NCBI GenBank assembly: GCA_020736575.1
Contig: JAGPYM010000002.1
Location: 2,480,001 to 2,544,000, forward strand
Direction: 5' to 3'
Length of the DNA stretch: 64,000 nucleotides
DNA from: Thelonectria olida
Lineage: Eukaryota; Ascomycota; Sordariomycetes; Hypocreales; Nectriaceae
The notes under the pieces are model-generated. The model did no database searches and was not told where the DNA came from. It saw nothing but the letters and a program-made list of their open reading frames with translations. Below are positions 34,272-46,800 of the stretch, in pieces. Positions within the stretch are counted from its first letter, which is position 1. Each line of letters starts with the position of its first letter. The translations under genes were made by a program, and so were the position numbers.

Positions 34272-35567
34272 ATGTCGACACACGTTGCAACGCCCAACAT
34301 GTCTGTTGCAACGAAGGATATTCTCGCCCGCGTCCAGCGGATGGTACCGCCGATGCTGGAACGATTTCACAAGGGTTCGTGGGTCCTCTCGTCCTGGAAA
34401 CAGGACCACCTCGTGGACTGACGGGTGTAGGCCAGTTGGGCAGAGTCGCTGTTCTTGGAGGCAGTGAAGATTATACAGGAGCGCCGTACTTTTCTGCCAT
34501 GGCCAGCGCGAAGCTGGGATGCGATATGGTCTGTCTACTCTCCGCAGATGGAGCTTCGTCTCCCAGGGCTTGTCGGGTCGCTAACAACGTCTCAGTCTCA
34601 TGTCATTTGCACTCCCGCTGCTGCCGCCGTCATAAAGACGTACTCTCCGAACCTAATGGTCCATCCTCTGATGCGCCAGGCGGCGCCACGCCTTTTCGCC
34701 TCGGAAGCGTCAACCTCATCTCGTTCGAAAGATCCAGATAGTGACCCGGAACACATCTCTGCCGGCGTCATTGAACTTCTCCCACGCCTCCACGTCCTCG
34801 TCATCGGACCTGGCCTCGGCCGGGATCCCCTCATGCAGGCCACAGTAGCGCGTGTGATTCGTGCGGCCCGCGACCGAGATATGCCGATCGTGCTGGACGC
34901 CGATGCCTTGCTCGTCGTGCAGAAGGACCCTACGTTGGTGAAGGGCTATACTGGTGCAGTGTTGACGCCTAATGTCGTCGAGTTTGGCCGGCTGTGTGAA
35001 GCGATCGGCGTCAAGGTGCAGGAGGGCGCGGGACAAACGGCAAAGGTGGAAGCCTTAGCCAAGGCGCTCGACGGCGTCACTATTATCGAGAAAGGCGGAC
35101 AAGATCATATTTCCAATGGAGAAACGACGCTTGCGGTCGACTTGCAAGGCGGGAGGAAAAGGAGCGGTGGCCAGGGAGATACGCTGACGGGCGCTGTGGC
35201 TACGTTTTTGGGATGGAGGAAAGCATACATGGACGGCTTGTGGGATACCGGCGATGATCCTCTTGGAGAGCATGAGTCTTTTGGGCTTGCAGTCTTTGGC
35301 GGAAGCGCCATCACGCGGGTGAGTATAGTATATCCCTCTCTTTACTACACTGCAGGCCATTCTTCAAGAACGACCACCGTCCCATGCTATCTATGGATGA
35401 ACCAAGGATGGACTAACTAATTGCTCCCTAAGGAATGTTCTCGCTTGGCATTTGCAAAGAAGGGACGAAGTCTGCAGGCCAGCGACCTGACAGAGGAAGT
35501 TCACACGGCGTTTATGAACTTGTTCGGAGATGTGGATGATGGCGATAACGGCGCGTCCAGACTCTAG
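34272..35567 (+). CDS. ATP-dependent (S)-NAD(P)H-hydrate dehydratase
   Basis: Four exons, 34272-34374, 34431-34528, 34596-35318 and 35433-35567, give 352 residues. This is the ribokinase-like fold of the CARKD/YKL151C family, which repairs hydrated NADH and NADPH using a nucleoside triphosphate. Visible motifs are [20 protein letters not shown] near residue 36, GPGLGRD (138-144), LDADAL (about 167-172), [11 protein letters not shown] (about 190-200) and the phosphate/catalytic GQGDTLTG (259-266, catalytic Asp262). The C-terminal helix reads [20 protein letters not shown]. The first ATG is used; a second in-frame ATG ten codons later is also possible. Intron 1 has a GTTCGT donor and intron 2 GTCTGT, both weaker than consensus. 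No clear mitochondrial presequence. The window also carries NAD kinase, but 20 kb away, so no functional clustering is implied. Confidence 0.95.
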
Positions 35568-38500
35568 CTATGCTCGGTTCTACGAAGGAAACGGTTTACG
35601 ACGATACGAATCAATTTGGACGTGTTCTCGAATTCTTGGTCCTTAGTCTTGATCCATCCGCATACCTCATTGCGAGACTTGAAATAGAGAATGAAGGTCC
35701 GACTCCCCGTTAGACTAGCCAAATGGCTTTGGACCGAGATGAGTCCCAAGACGTCTCCATGTTTGTATCTAGAATTTCCACTGCCGAGTTACGCTTGGCA
35801 TGAACCCGCCTCCCTGCTCAAACACGTAGCCGTCCTTCTCGCGTGGCAAAGACACTTGTGACTTGCTTGCTTGGTTAGTTATTTGCTAACGTCTACCAAT
35901 GCACGCCACAACCGTCCCGTCCGTTCCAAGACTGAATGGTTAATGATAATCCTACCCAAGTTACCAGGCAGCCGGAGGCCCGCCCAGTCAGTCGAGCGAA
36001 TGGCTGGGAAAAGAAGAAGGACAACGAGAAAGGCTGGGTACGTGACGAGACTGAGCTGCATTGAGATGGGGGCGTGAAAGAAAAAATCTACCTGACGTGA
36101 CTCGTGAGAGAGGAAAATGTCTCTAGGCCGGCATTAGTTCCCGCTGCAATCGACAGAGGTGCAGCGAGACAAAAGGGAGAAGAAGAAACCGAGGGAGGGA
36201 ACAAGGACAAAAGTCTGCAAGGCACAAAGGGATCGACGCAGATGCATTTGCATGACGTCCGTTTGCAGCATTGGAAGCGGCAGAGGCGGCAGCAGTCCAA
36301 GTGCAGAATGCAGGCGGGCGTTCTCCCGGCAGCTGAACTATTCTTTTGCTGCATTTCGAGGCTGTCGACGAATCTTGTCTGGAGGGTGATCGTCGAGATG
36401 AGGGAATTATCTTCTTCTCACATGGGCAATGTATGTGAACGGATAACTTGGACGATTTAGTCTACATAGGCCTCGAATGGGAGAAATGAAATGAATTATG
36501 AACGAGCTTGCCAAGGTCTGACTCTTGACTGGACTCCACTGATGTACGGATACGCAAGGAGAAGAGCAAATGGCTGCTATTTTGCTCGGTGGACTAGTTG
36601 TGAGAAGACTCAATTCACATGCGGCTACTCCATACGAAAAGGTCAAGCAAGCATGCCATCACCCGCGGGCCGAATCATTGGCCGTGATGCACAAAGAGTT
36701 TGGGACGGCATCATCCTTGTGAGACCCAACACTCTCGCCAGATCCAGCATGTCTTGTGTGGCCAGCACCCCATCGGCAAGCATGCACACCTGCTAGCCAA
36801 TCAATCGAACGAGAGAGCGAACCTGGGGAGAGTGGGTTGGCAAAGGGAGGACAAGATGGGACATGTGCGTAAAAGAAGCCTGCCACCGAGCGTCAGGGAC
36901 TGCGGCTTGCTGCACCAGGCGGAGATGAGAACTTTGTCAGAAGGGTCCAATGTGACGCAAGCCGAATTCAGATATCTGAACTGTCTTTTTGGGCATGCTC
37001 ACGTATCGTGCCGTTGTTTGGTGGTGGTGAGCAGCGGGCGTTAGAGCGCACATGGAGTATCCCTTGCCTTGGCTTATATGAATCCTATACCCCTTTTGCC
37101 TCAGCCTTCAGCCCTTGATGACCTGTCAACTTTGGCTGAATCATTTAATAAGCTCAGGGGCTCTGTTTGCAGCCTCAAACTTCTTATCGTTGTCGCTTTT
37201 CGAGAATGCAAAGAGAGTCATGCACAAATGTCTTGCCGTCGAGTCTCACGGCAGGCAGCCGGCTCACTCGGTCGGCCCCTCATGGTGGAAGAAGAACCGA
37301 GTGAGTGAGACGTGTATATTAGTCTAGGAGGACAAAAAAGAGCATTGAGCCCGACAAGTCGGCATCGCTTCAGGAGGAAACGAAGGTGGATGCCATGGCT
37401 GTCCTTGACGGAGTGTCCCCTTTTCAGCCGCCGAAGACACACTCGACATTGTCTTGAATGGAGACACAGGGACTGAGTTCTCCGCGTGAAGCTCAAACTT
37501 GTCAAGGCCGCTTGAACACACAAGCAGATGGCGCTGGGTGCTGCGAATAGACGGAGGCGAGAGACAAGGGACTCCCAGGAAGGGAATGTGCTTGTAGGGA
37601 TGAGTATTCGTCCTGTTGTGCATACGCATAGATTGTCTCTCTCCCTTGGTGCAAATTAAGTTGTTAATAGTAGTTTCTGGGACTGAGACAGCTACCGTCC
37701 CCGTTTGTTGATGACAAGCAAGTAGTGTAAGCATACTTTTGGGAGAAGTCGTACGACAAAAAAGCAAATAATGAACTACACAACTCAAAGATACCCACTT
37801 GCAGGGCGGCCACGCTGCCTGTCTTCGACTTTAGAGATGGCCATGAACGATCCACACCATGTGAGAAGTTGACAAGTTGGTTCCAACCCGTGAGTATAGC
37901 GCAGCAAGACGGGGATTGCGTGTGAGATCTGACAGAATAACCGGTTGGCGGTCCAGTTCGGCGTGGCAATTTGGTCAAGGCTCTTTGCAAGGACGAGCGA
38001 CGGCAAGACGAAACCAATAATGTGACTTGGGCTCAGACCGAGGCTGATGATAGCCAGCCACAACTCGGTTTTAAGGTGAGGCCAACAAATGAAAGGCTGA
38101 ACCATTTTGTTCAGCCATCGGTTTGCATCTGCTTACTCGTACATGTCTTGTGGCCCTGAATATCTTTTGATAACGATTATAGGTTCGACTGAACCCAAAC
38201 GTGGTCGAGCTTCCAAGGAACAAATTTGCAACATCCTTGGTGGAAACAGGTTCGGAAGGGTGAGAGAAGAGGATGATGATGCTCATCGATCGACAAAAAC
38301 ACAAAAAAACGTGCCTCGCAAAGATGGTCAGTCAAATTCCACGCCGCGTGAAGCGGGGGCACTGCGTCCGAGCTGCAAAAGCCATTGCAAATCGGGACCA
38401 ATGGGATCTGCGGCCGACAGCAAAAGAAGCAATATGATCCCCGCAGCGTTTTTTTCCAGGTGTGTGCGGAGGTACGTGCTGTAAAGTTGATTTTGGCTGT

Positions 38501-41500
38501 CGAGGCTTGTTCCTTTCCCCAAGTGGTATTGCTCTTCTCGTCCATCAGCTGGAGAGATGCATCTCCCCTCATTGCTGCATTGCTGCTCCATCTTGGTATG
38601 TGCAACGGGAAGCGGGCCGGATGTGCGAACAAGCGTTCCCTCATGGCCTTCGCAGGGATGAATGCTGTAAAAGACGCGGCCCAAAGGACTGTGTGCGCTC
38701 GGAAGGCTGACAGCCATTAACAAAGGTTCTCAACACTTCTGAAATGGTCCTCCATACAAGTACGGGTGTCCAAGGTTAGATAACGAATGACGAGGACCAG
38801 CATACTCATGTTGTGTGACCCGTCCAGTCCGTCGGAGCACCAAATTTTCGGTGGAAGCCCATGTAACATCGCTTCCATGGATCGTGTTGAGTCGCCTCGG
38901 TTGGAGCTCCCCTCTGGCGCATAGGCTAGTCGCACCTCAGTGACAGCTCCCTCGCAGGACTAGCAGAAGATAGTCTTCGTGTTCGAGGCGCCATCTACGA
39001 ATGCCCGCGGTTTGGTACCGATTTGCCATTTCTTTTTCTGGTCCTTGACGATGAACTTGGTTTAGTTGCGCACGGTGAATGGGGAGCAGATAGGTTGTCG
39101 TCGAAGTTTTCACTTCTCTCCGAGGCATTCCCTAGCGTTGTGCTGATGCTGAAGGGTGTGTTGCTGATTGAGATTGAGCGTGGTCCCAAGTTACCTACCG
39201 CTGTGAATATGTGATACAATGGCTCTGGGCCAGGTAGAACCCGACGATGTCTATTCGTATCTGGACGAAGATATCTAGCTCGTGCGAAAGGAAGTGGTAC
39301 TCTTGCTACTTTCGGGGATGTCAGTAATTAACTAATCATAAATGTCTCGCATGGAGATGACTGACCGAGCAGGTTAGCGGACAACCAAGTGTATATGCTG
39401 TCGCGAGGCATCCGCATCCGTACAGGGCGCAGTCGTTGCATTCGTACGTGCTGGACAAAACAGCTGCAATCATGGTCTCTAGGGACAGCCGTAAACCCCC
39501 AGAGAGGACGAGCAGCTGCTCTTTCACGAATTGCGTTATCCACACGACACAATTTTCTCTTTGTCGATGCGTTTGGTCTCAAAATAGACAGGTAGCCAGC
39601 CTGTTGCCCCTCCAGATGGAATGTTAGGGTTTGCCCTCCAAGTTGGAAACGTTGGCCGGTAGTTACTTCGTATCGCTTCGTAGATGCGTTGGTCTCAGTC
39701 CCATTCCATGTATGAGTCTGCTGGTATCATCCGGAGCTCGCAAACACCGCCTCTCGGCGACAGATGCTTGAACTGACTCGGTAAGGGTGCGCTTCAAGAG
39801 AGCAAAAGCAAGCCATATTCCATTGGCGGCAGCGTACTGACAGGTCTGAAATCGCGGGGAGGAAACAAGCCACAAGTTGACTTGCTTTTTTTTTGGCACC
39901 CACCAGTCGTTCTCCTTGCAGCGGAGGCGAAAGGCGGACGGGCCGTTCGGGGTCAGTCATGATATCATCACATCGAATCGCGGGCAGGGCAGTGGGACAA
40001 GTGCCACGCGTTTCTAGCCGGCACAGCACTCGCGTGCCCTGCCTCACGAAGAACTGGGGCTCATTGCCTGCATTAACTTGGTTGTTAGCACGTCGGGCTC
40101 GCCATTGTAAGGAGGCAAGGGAAGGAGAAAGAATCGAGCGTTGCGGAACGGTGGGCGGGGAGGAAGACGGGACAAAGAACAGGCAGAGACAAAGCAACGA
40201 TGGCAACGCGGCTGATTGCAAAGGCAACTCCGATTCTAGATGATGAGAGGAGATGACTCACCTTGAAAATAGGTCTGAGACCGGCTGGGGTGTATGCATT
40301 GGCTGTGGCGTGGATTCATTGCCATGTCTCTCTCGCTCGTAGCAGCCCTGGGCTCGACCGAGACAAGAAGCAATTCCAAGGGAGGTTCCGAGATTGTATT
40401 CGGACTGTGCATGCATTGCTGCAAACCACAAACAGAAAGGTGAGCTCCAGCGACCAAAGGGCAGACGACGCGGTCATCCCTGTTCCCGCAGCAGCCACAA
40501 GTCGTTGCCCCCCTCCAACGTCTCGGGGCGCGGCAGTGGCATTCCTTGAGATGATGCTTAAAGGCCCCCTTGGGCCCTCGTCACGGGTGTCCAGTTCTGG
40601 TTGCTCCGTTGCGAAGAAGAGTTCCTCATTTGCATGCTTCTGTTGATGTTGTTCCATTGTTCATAGCATACCTACCTTCGCTTGCACTGAAGCAGTGTCT
40701 TCTCCGTACATACCTTCCTGCGTTGGTTGCTGGCCTCGCTCTTTCCTCCTTCCGCCATTTTCGATTCCAGCCAGAAACGTCTCGCACCTGAGTGGCTCCT
40801 TCCAGTTCCTTTGTGCAACGGCTGCCCTCCCACCTCCCACCTTCCACCTCTCACAGACTCACAGACTCGCTCCGGCATTTCATTCGCCATCAGCTCAATT
40901 GCACCTGGCTTGCACTTGCCTGCAGCTGACGCTGTCAATTGCACCTGCCCGGCCATTGTGTCTCGATTCTTGTTGCTCGTCGCTAGTTTTGCTCATACAC
41001 CTCGCACCACAGCAACCCACACTCCCCTCTCATCACTTACACCCGCACCTGCAACTTCATCCGCGCAAAACCACACGATATCACGGACGGCGCACAACAC
41101 ACAAGACATCATCGCACCGCGCATCGCAGCGCAGCGCAGACCCGAATTCTCCAAATGCTGCCTCTGACACCGTCACAAAATTCTGCTTCAGGTCCTTGAT
41201 CGTCCTCTCGTGCAACTCTCGCATCGTGCGCTTTCTCCCCGGCACAGGTCGAGTTCGCCGAGTACGCATCCTCTCTTCGGGGTCATGAGACTGTCTTTTT
41301 TTGTGCGTCCATCTCGCCGTTCTCTGACATAGACACTCCGGGCACCTTTCCGCCACCTCGTGTCGTTTTTCCGAGTTCTGTCTGAAATCGATAATCGCCA
41401 TTCGAAACCGCCCCCAGGTCACTGATTCACCCTTTCCTCACTCCAACCCAACCCTAGCCATAGCTCGACCTCACTCTTCTACGACGACCACCAACACCTC

Positions 41501-41639
41501 ATCACTCACCCGGTACGTCAATGCGCAATGTCTTTATTTCTCTTCTTCTAGTTCATTACGAAATTTCCTGCTTACACAAAACATATCAGACGCCCTGCGC
41601 AACCTCATTTCCTCTCCTCCATCCCCATCACTACTCAAC
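35568..41639. other. Second gene-poor region, 6 kb, with the leader of the downstream gene
   Basis: No protein-like ORF was found on either strand; candidates stay under 170 residues and have biased or random composition. The last kilobase (about 40640-41639) is very rich in C and T with CACC/CTC tracts, typical of a long fungal promoter plus leader, and contains a probable leader intron. Nothing was recognised in the first 5 kb, such as a transposon, tRNA or rRNA. Confidence 0.6.
41513..41589 (+). other. Probable intron in the 5' leader of the 41640 gene
   Basis: GTACGT donor at 41513 and ATCAG acceptor ending at 41589, with a TTAC branch-like sequence and pyrimidine-rich interior, 50 bp before the ATG. 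No coding consequence. Inference from consensus only. Confidence 0.4.
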
Positions 41640-43268
41640 ATGGCCAATGGCATCGACCTGATGGAGCGGCTCTTTACTAAAAAGAAACCTTCGGCCGTCT
41701 CTACTGATGCTACCGAGCCAGCTGCTGCCAGAGAACAGCAGTTTCCTTCCCCTTCCTTCATTCGCCCCAAAGCCACTCGCATGGCAGCCCGAGAAGAAGT
41801 TATAGTCAAGCAGCCTAGCACTCGCGCTCCCTCGGTTGTCGACGGACTATCCCCTCGACGATCTCTCTCAGTCAGAGCTCAGAACCCTGCTTACTCTTCC
41901 GATTCATCTCGGCTACAATACTCTCCCGTCCGAAATTCCTCGCTCAGAGACCTAGAGGAATCGCCGCAATTCGACGATGGGTTCTATGATTTTAAGTTCC
42001 CACGACCTCCAACCCATACCGGTGGGATTTCCGTCAGATCCTCGGCCTCCACGACCAACTTCTCAACCAACTCTTTCGAGCTCTTGAGCAACCGCAGTCC
42101 TGTTTCTCGCTCCCGACGCCAGTCTCAAGCCGTATCCCAAAGACTGGATACTCCTCCCCCCTCAGATCTTGAGGATGACGACCCACGCTGCCCTCGATAC
42201 TTCCAGAACAAGAAGCTCCCCGAGCTCCCACCTGGAGCACTGCTTACCCCCGGCCCTTCCCCAGAAATTTCCCCGGTATTGGACTCCCAATTAAACGAGT
42301 CGGCGTCTATTGACGATTTGAGGAGAGCCGTGGGTGAAGGGCTCCGTCGTCAGCTTCTTCATTCTAACCGGGACGCCTTTCTGAGACCCGAGAGCCAATC
42401 TAGCCTGGAATCGTCCACCTACGAAGCATCTGTGACCAGTTCTACGCTACGAGAGCCCGACTTGAATGACTTTCTGGATCTTACGGATGAGGATATTGCA
42501 GAGACAGACTCGGAAGCCCGATTGACGCCGGAGTCAGGCCATTCTCCAGTTCCATCTATGCTCGACCCTACTACCAGTACATCCCCTCGGAAGAAGTCTC
42601 TCCTCACTTTGACACCACCTTACGCTACTCGGCCTGCTGCGGCGGCCGCTTTTGAGGCTGCTAGGATCGCGAACCGATATAACTTTGATCTGGTCTATGT
42701 TGTCAACCTTTGGCCTGACATGTCCGTTATCCCGACAGCTGGCCCGGAAGAGGATTCTTCTTCCATCAATTCGGAGTTCTCTGCCAAGGCACCAAGAGGC
42801 CTTACGGGGCGCCTACTTGCTGCATATGGTCTGCATAACGTCAAGTCTCCATTCCAGATTTCTGCTCTCGTCCATGCCAAAATACTCCGCACCCAAGGAT
42901 GGATCGAATATCGAAACCAATCAGCACGGACTGACGAGTTTGCTCGAGGCTTCGCTTGCTCCTTCTACACCGGCCAACACTCCCGAACTAGCTCAGTTGC
43001 TTCAAACGCCTCGGCGAACCCTGCAAAAATGAGACAGAGCGACCGCGGTATTGTCTTCGCCGCGTACCGGAAGCCTCGTGCTGATGGCAGCATGGCTGGA
43101 GTTGGCTGCAATAAAGCTCAGCTCGCAGAAGTTCACAAGGACGCGGAAGCGCTGGTTGAGATGCTCATCGACATCCATGCCGCCAACCGACGCCGCCAGC
43201 CTCTTCCCTATTCCCCTATCTCGGACGAGACAGGCCCTATGCCGATGCAACGACTCAGCTTGCACTAA
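41640..43268 (+). CDS. Uncharacterised 542-residue protein
   Basis: One uninterrupted exon from the ATG at 41640, preceded by ACAAC as a good context, to TAA. Residues 1-340 are Ser/Pro/Thr-rich with scattered basic motifs (for example LSPRRSLSV), probably disordered and phosphorylated. Residues about 340-510 look folded: FDLVYVVNLWPD, then GLTGRLLAAYGLHNVKSPF, ILRTQGWIEY, FARGFACSFYTG and GIVFAAYRKPR. The alternation of strands and helices ending in a G-I-V-F-A-A-Y strand is reminiscent of a GAF-like fold, but I cannot confirm it. The C-terminus ends with a helix of charged residues and a Pro-rich tail. I do not recognise a named family. The long pyrimidine-rich leader suggests regulated expression. 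Confidence 0.85.
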   Translation: MANGIDLMERLFTKKKPSAVSTDATEPAAAREQQFPSPSFIRPKATRMAAREEVIVKQPSTRAPSVVDGLSPRRSLSVRAQNPAYSSDSSRLQYSPVRNSSLRDLEESPQFDDGFYDFKFPRPPTHTGGISVRSSASTTNFSTNSFELLSNRSPVSRSRRQSQAVSQRLDTPPPSDLEDDDPRCPRYFQNKKLPELPPGALLTPGPSPEISPVLDSQLNESASIDDLRRAVGEGLRRQLLHSNRDAFLRPESQSSLESSTYEASVTSSTLREPDLNDFLDLTDEDIAETDSEARLTPESGHSPVPSMLDPTTSTSPRKKSLLTLTPPYATRPAAAAAFEAARIANRYNFDLVYVVNLWPDMSVIPTAGPEEDSSSINSEFSAKAPRGLTGRLLAAYGLHNVKSPFQISALVHAKILRTQGWIEYRNQSARTDEFARGFACSFYTGQHSRTSSVASNASANPAKMRQSDRGIVFAAYRKPRADGSMAGVGCNKAQLAEVHKDAEALVEMLIDIHAANRRRQPLPYSPISDETGPMPMQRLSLH

Positions 43269-43813
43269 GGATCCAGGAATGCTCGTCTTTTGATTTGCCT
43301 GTTTCTGGTCCTGCTTTGTTCAGCCGAACTCCCCACGGTTCATTCGAGCCGTCTACCTTGGCTAAGTGCCACATGGTTTCCTCTGGTATCAGCGGTTGTT
43401 AGGATACCTCCGAGAGTTGTTAATTATGGTTCTGAACTTTTACGCACACGAACACGACTGGCGCCACGGGCTCCTTGGGTTTCCCCTAATTCCCCACAGA
43501 TGTTGAGCTTCAAACGCTCTAATGACGGTACTACGAAGTCGCATGTTTACGAGACCTGAGCGCGGAGTAGCAGGGGTTTTTTTATTATTTCCATTATGAT
43601 TTCCATTATGATTTCGTTTCCTAATTCGACTGGGACAAATCGTGGGGGATTTGTGTGAGGATAAGACAAAGATGGAAGTGATTAGCACCGACAAAATGAG
43701 ACACTGGATCTGTAGGCGAGGAGGATTTGCTCCTAGATAGCCTAGATGGAATTGACGTATGTTCAATCACAAGTGTTTTGTTCCCCAAACTCGCGTGAAA
43801 TAGTGCCTCTAGA
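43269..43813. other. Convergent 3' region (41640 gene / ABC transporter)
   Basis: 545 bp between the two stop codons. A 12-bp direct repeat, two units of TTTCCATTATGA, lies at 43588-43611. Otherwise only 3' untranslated sequence. Confidence 0.6.
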
Positions 43814-46800
43814 TCAGCGCTGGAAAAGGCGCCTCCAAAGGCCTCCCCTGTTGATACCGTCTTCCTCCTGTACATTGTTCTCCCGCACAACGTTGAGGAA
43901 AACCCTCTCGAGAGTAGCACCACCGATGGAGTAGTACTCTATGCCCATACCCTCTTTGCCGCGCTCAAAGAGCTCAATCACTTTGGCTACGGGGCTGGTG
44001 CCGGGGATGGTGAAGTGAACTTGACCGCCCAGCATGTCACGTTCAAGCTGTGCAGTGGGCAACTCGGAGAGAACCCATCTTCGGACGCGGTCCATTTCCT
44101 CTGGAGTGGACGTGGGAGCAGTCTTCAGGAGGAGGTTGACGTAGTAGACGTCGCTGTACTGCTTGCGGAGGGCTTGGGTGGTGCCGACGGCCAAGATTCG
44201 TCTAGAGAGGATGGCGGTGCGGGTTGCCAAAGTATCGGCCTCTTCCATGCTGTGGGTTGTGAGGAGGAGGGACCGATTCGGCGAGATCTCTTGGATGATC
44301 TTCCAGAAGGCCCGCTTGGCGACAGCATCCATGGCCGAGGTTGGCTCGTCGAGGACGAGGACCGGGGGCTTGCCCATCAGCGCAATGGCAAGACTGAGCT
44401 TTCGCTTGTTACCGCCAGAGAGCTTTGAAGCGAGGGTGTGGGCGTGGGGGGTCAGGTTGAGGCGTGCCATGACATGGTCGACGTTGGCTTTGGCGTCTCT
44501 GATTCCTTTGATTCGGGCGTAGAAGGATAGATGGTCCTGGGTGTTCATCATGTCGAGGGCATCGTACTGCGGACAGACTCCGAGATACTTCTGCGCAGAC
44601 CGAGTCCTGGCATCTTCGCCCCGGAGGAGTACGTTGCCGTGGTCTGCTGTCAGCTCAGACTGGATCAGGTTGACCAACGTAGATTTCCCTGCGCCGTTAG
44701 GGCCGATGAGCGCCATCACGTCGCTCTCTGGAAGTCCAAAGGTCACGTCGTCGACTGCTTTGTTGGACCCAAAGGACTTGGTGAGATGGAGGGCGCGGAG
44801 GAGATCCGAGTCGGCACCTTCAGCCCTCGCCTCTTCCGTCTTGACTTCGGTGCTTGCCCCGACGCTGGAGCTCTTCTCCGCGTCGACGACTCTGGTTCGA
44901 TTTCCGGCGCGGCGGAAGAGGGCAACGTCGCCTTCGATCCAGATGATGATGAGCAGAAGCACAATGACTTGGAGGCAGAGGTAGAGGATGGGGCCGCCAT
45001 ATCCGTAGATGGAGGCGGGCGGCGTGTGTTCTCCGTCTTTGCATCCCACTTCGAGAACATTCAGGCCGATCAACATGGCCCTGAAGACGTTTCCAATAGG
45101 GAGGATGAGGTAGACGCCAAAGGCAATGCCCAGCGTCAACTTGTCCATCTGCGCTGCATCAGAATACCCCGACCCAACCTGCACACAAATTAGACACGGC
45201 GATGACACATTGTCAATGGGATGTTACTGACAGCAAATGAGATTGCAGCAACGGCGAACATGACTACGCCCAGGCCAGCCATTGCGAGGAATGACTTCAG
45301 AGGCCCAGAGACAAAGTGCGAGACGACATAGCCCAAGAGAATAGCGGCCAGGCCGTACAAGGCCAAGATCGGAAGCATTACCCATACAGGTCCGTTCCAG
45401 AGCAGCTGGGTGCTGATGATGGCCGTCACTCCAACCGCGAGAGCCAGCACGAACGTGAAGTCGAACAGTCCGTATGCGACCCAGAGAGGGCCGCGACGCA
45501 CACCGTTGGCGTACTCCAGGGCCCTGACTTTGCGGGCCTTTTCGATGGCTGGATAGAGGACGAATGCGGCGGGGTAGATTGTCTGCAGCAGAGTAAAGAA
45601 GACAACGTAGATGACGCCGATGTTGTTCGCGGCCTGAGAGTCGATGCAGTTAGTTTCGTCGTCAGGAGTCGTTGTTCAGGAGAGACTTACTCGGCGAGAC
45701 TCTGCAAAGCCCTCCTGAGACGCAATAATCTCCAGGCCGCCGTTCATCTGACTCCACAAGTTGATCATGGTCGCCCCAGTCGAAGCGCCGTAAGTGTTCA
45801 ACCGATAGGCCAAGACGGGGTTTTCGCTCTTGGAGCCCATGAAGACGCCCCCGGGGCCACTAGACCGGTTGGTCGCAATGTAGTCGAGGAAGTCCTGGCG
45901 ACTATCGAGCACTACTGGATACCCTTTGTAGAGGGCGGCGTCAATACCACTTGTTTCGTAGTAGTCTTCCTTGACCATGTTGAGAAGAGCCTTGTTCGCA
46001 GACGCGGGAGCTATCGCCAGTCGGTCGCAGCCATACTCGGCACAATCCTGGTCCCAAGACAAGACCGGAGCCGTAGGAGGATAAAGCTGGGGCTGGATAG
46101 GGGCACACGACGGCTGCTTGTACTCTTTCAGCAGCGGCTTGAAGTTCGGTGTGATGATGAGCGGCAGGGCCAGCACATAGAGATAGGGCCACCAGAACCG
46201 CCTGAGAACGGTGAATCGCTTTCTCAGGAGAACTCGCACTTGCGCCCAGAACGAAGTCACCTCTCCCGGCGTCATCTCAAACTCGGTGCCGGCTGCTGCC
46301 GCGCTGCTCTTGGTCGGCTCGAGGGCTGGTTCATCCGCCACGCGCAGGAAGACATCCTCGACTTGGGGACCCGAGATGGAAACGTCGTCAATGCCCACGG
46401 ACGCCAGAGAAGAGCACAGCACGGCAGCCGACCGAGAATCAGGCGTGTGGTAGACGAGACGGTCCTGATGCACAGACATGGGATATTCGACGTCCAACCT
46501 GGACGCAGCCAAGGGGCAAAGGACCTTGTAGCCGCCGCCGTACAGATTCTTGAGCTCAGCAGCGGCGCCTTGGCACTTGACCTTGCCCTTGGACAGGATG
46601 ACGATGTGGTCGGCAAGCACATCGACTTCGTCGAGAAAGTGCGTCGTGAAGATGATGCTGCGCTTGGAGCGCTGCTGGAGCAGAATGTCCCAGATGACGC
46701 GGCGAGAAAGGGGGTCCAGGCCCGACGTGCACTCGTCGATCAAGCACACGGACGAGTCGCCCACAAACATGCACGCCAGCTGCAGCTTTCGCTTCTGCCC

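Noticed and set aside
39727..40227. 166-codon minus-strand ORF with a hydrophobic N-terminus
   Set aside because: It starts like a signal peptide, but the rest is incoherent, and one of the low-information frames expected by chance in 6 kb of such DNA can look like this.
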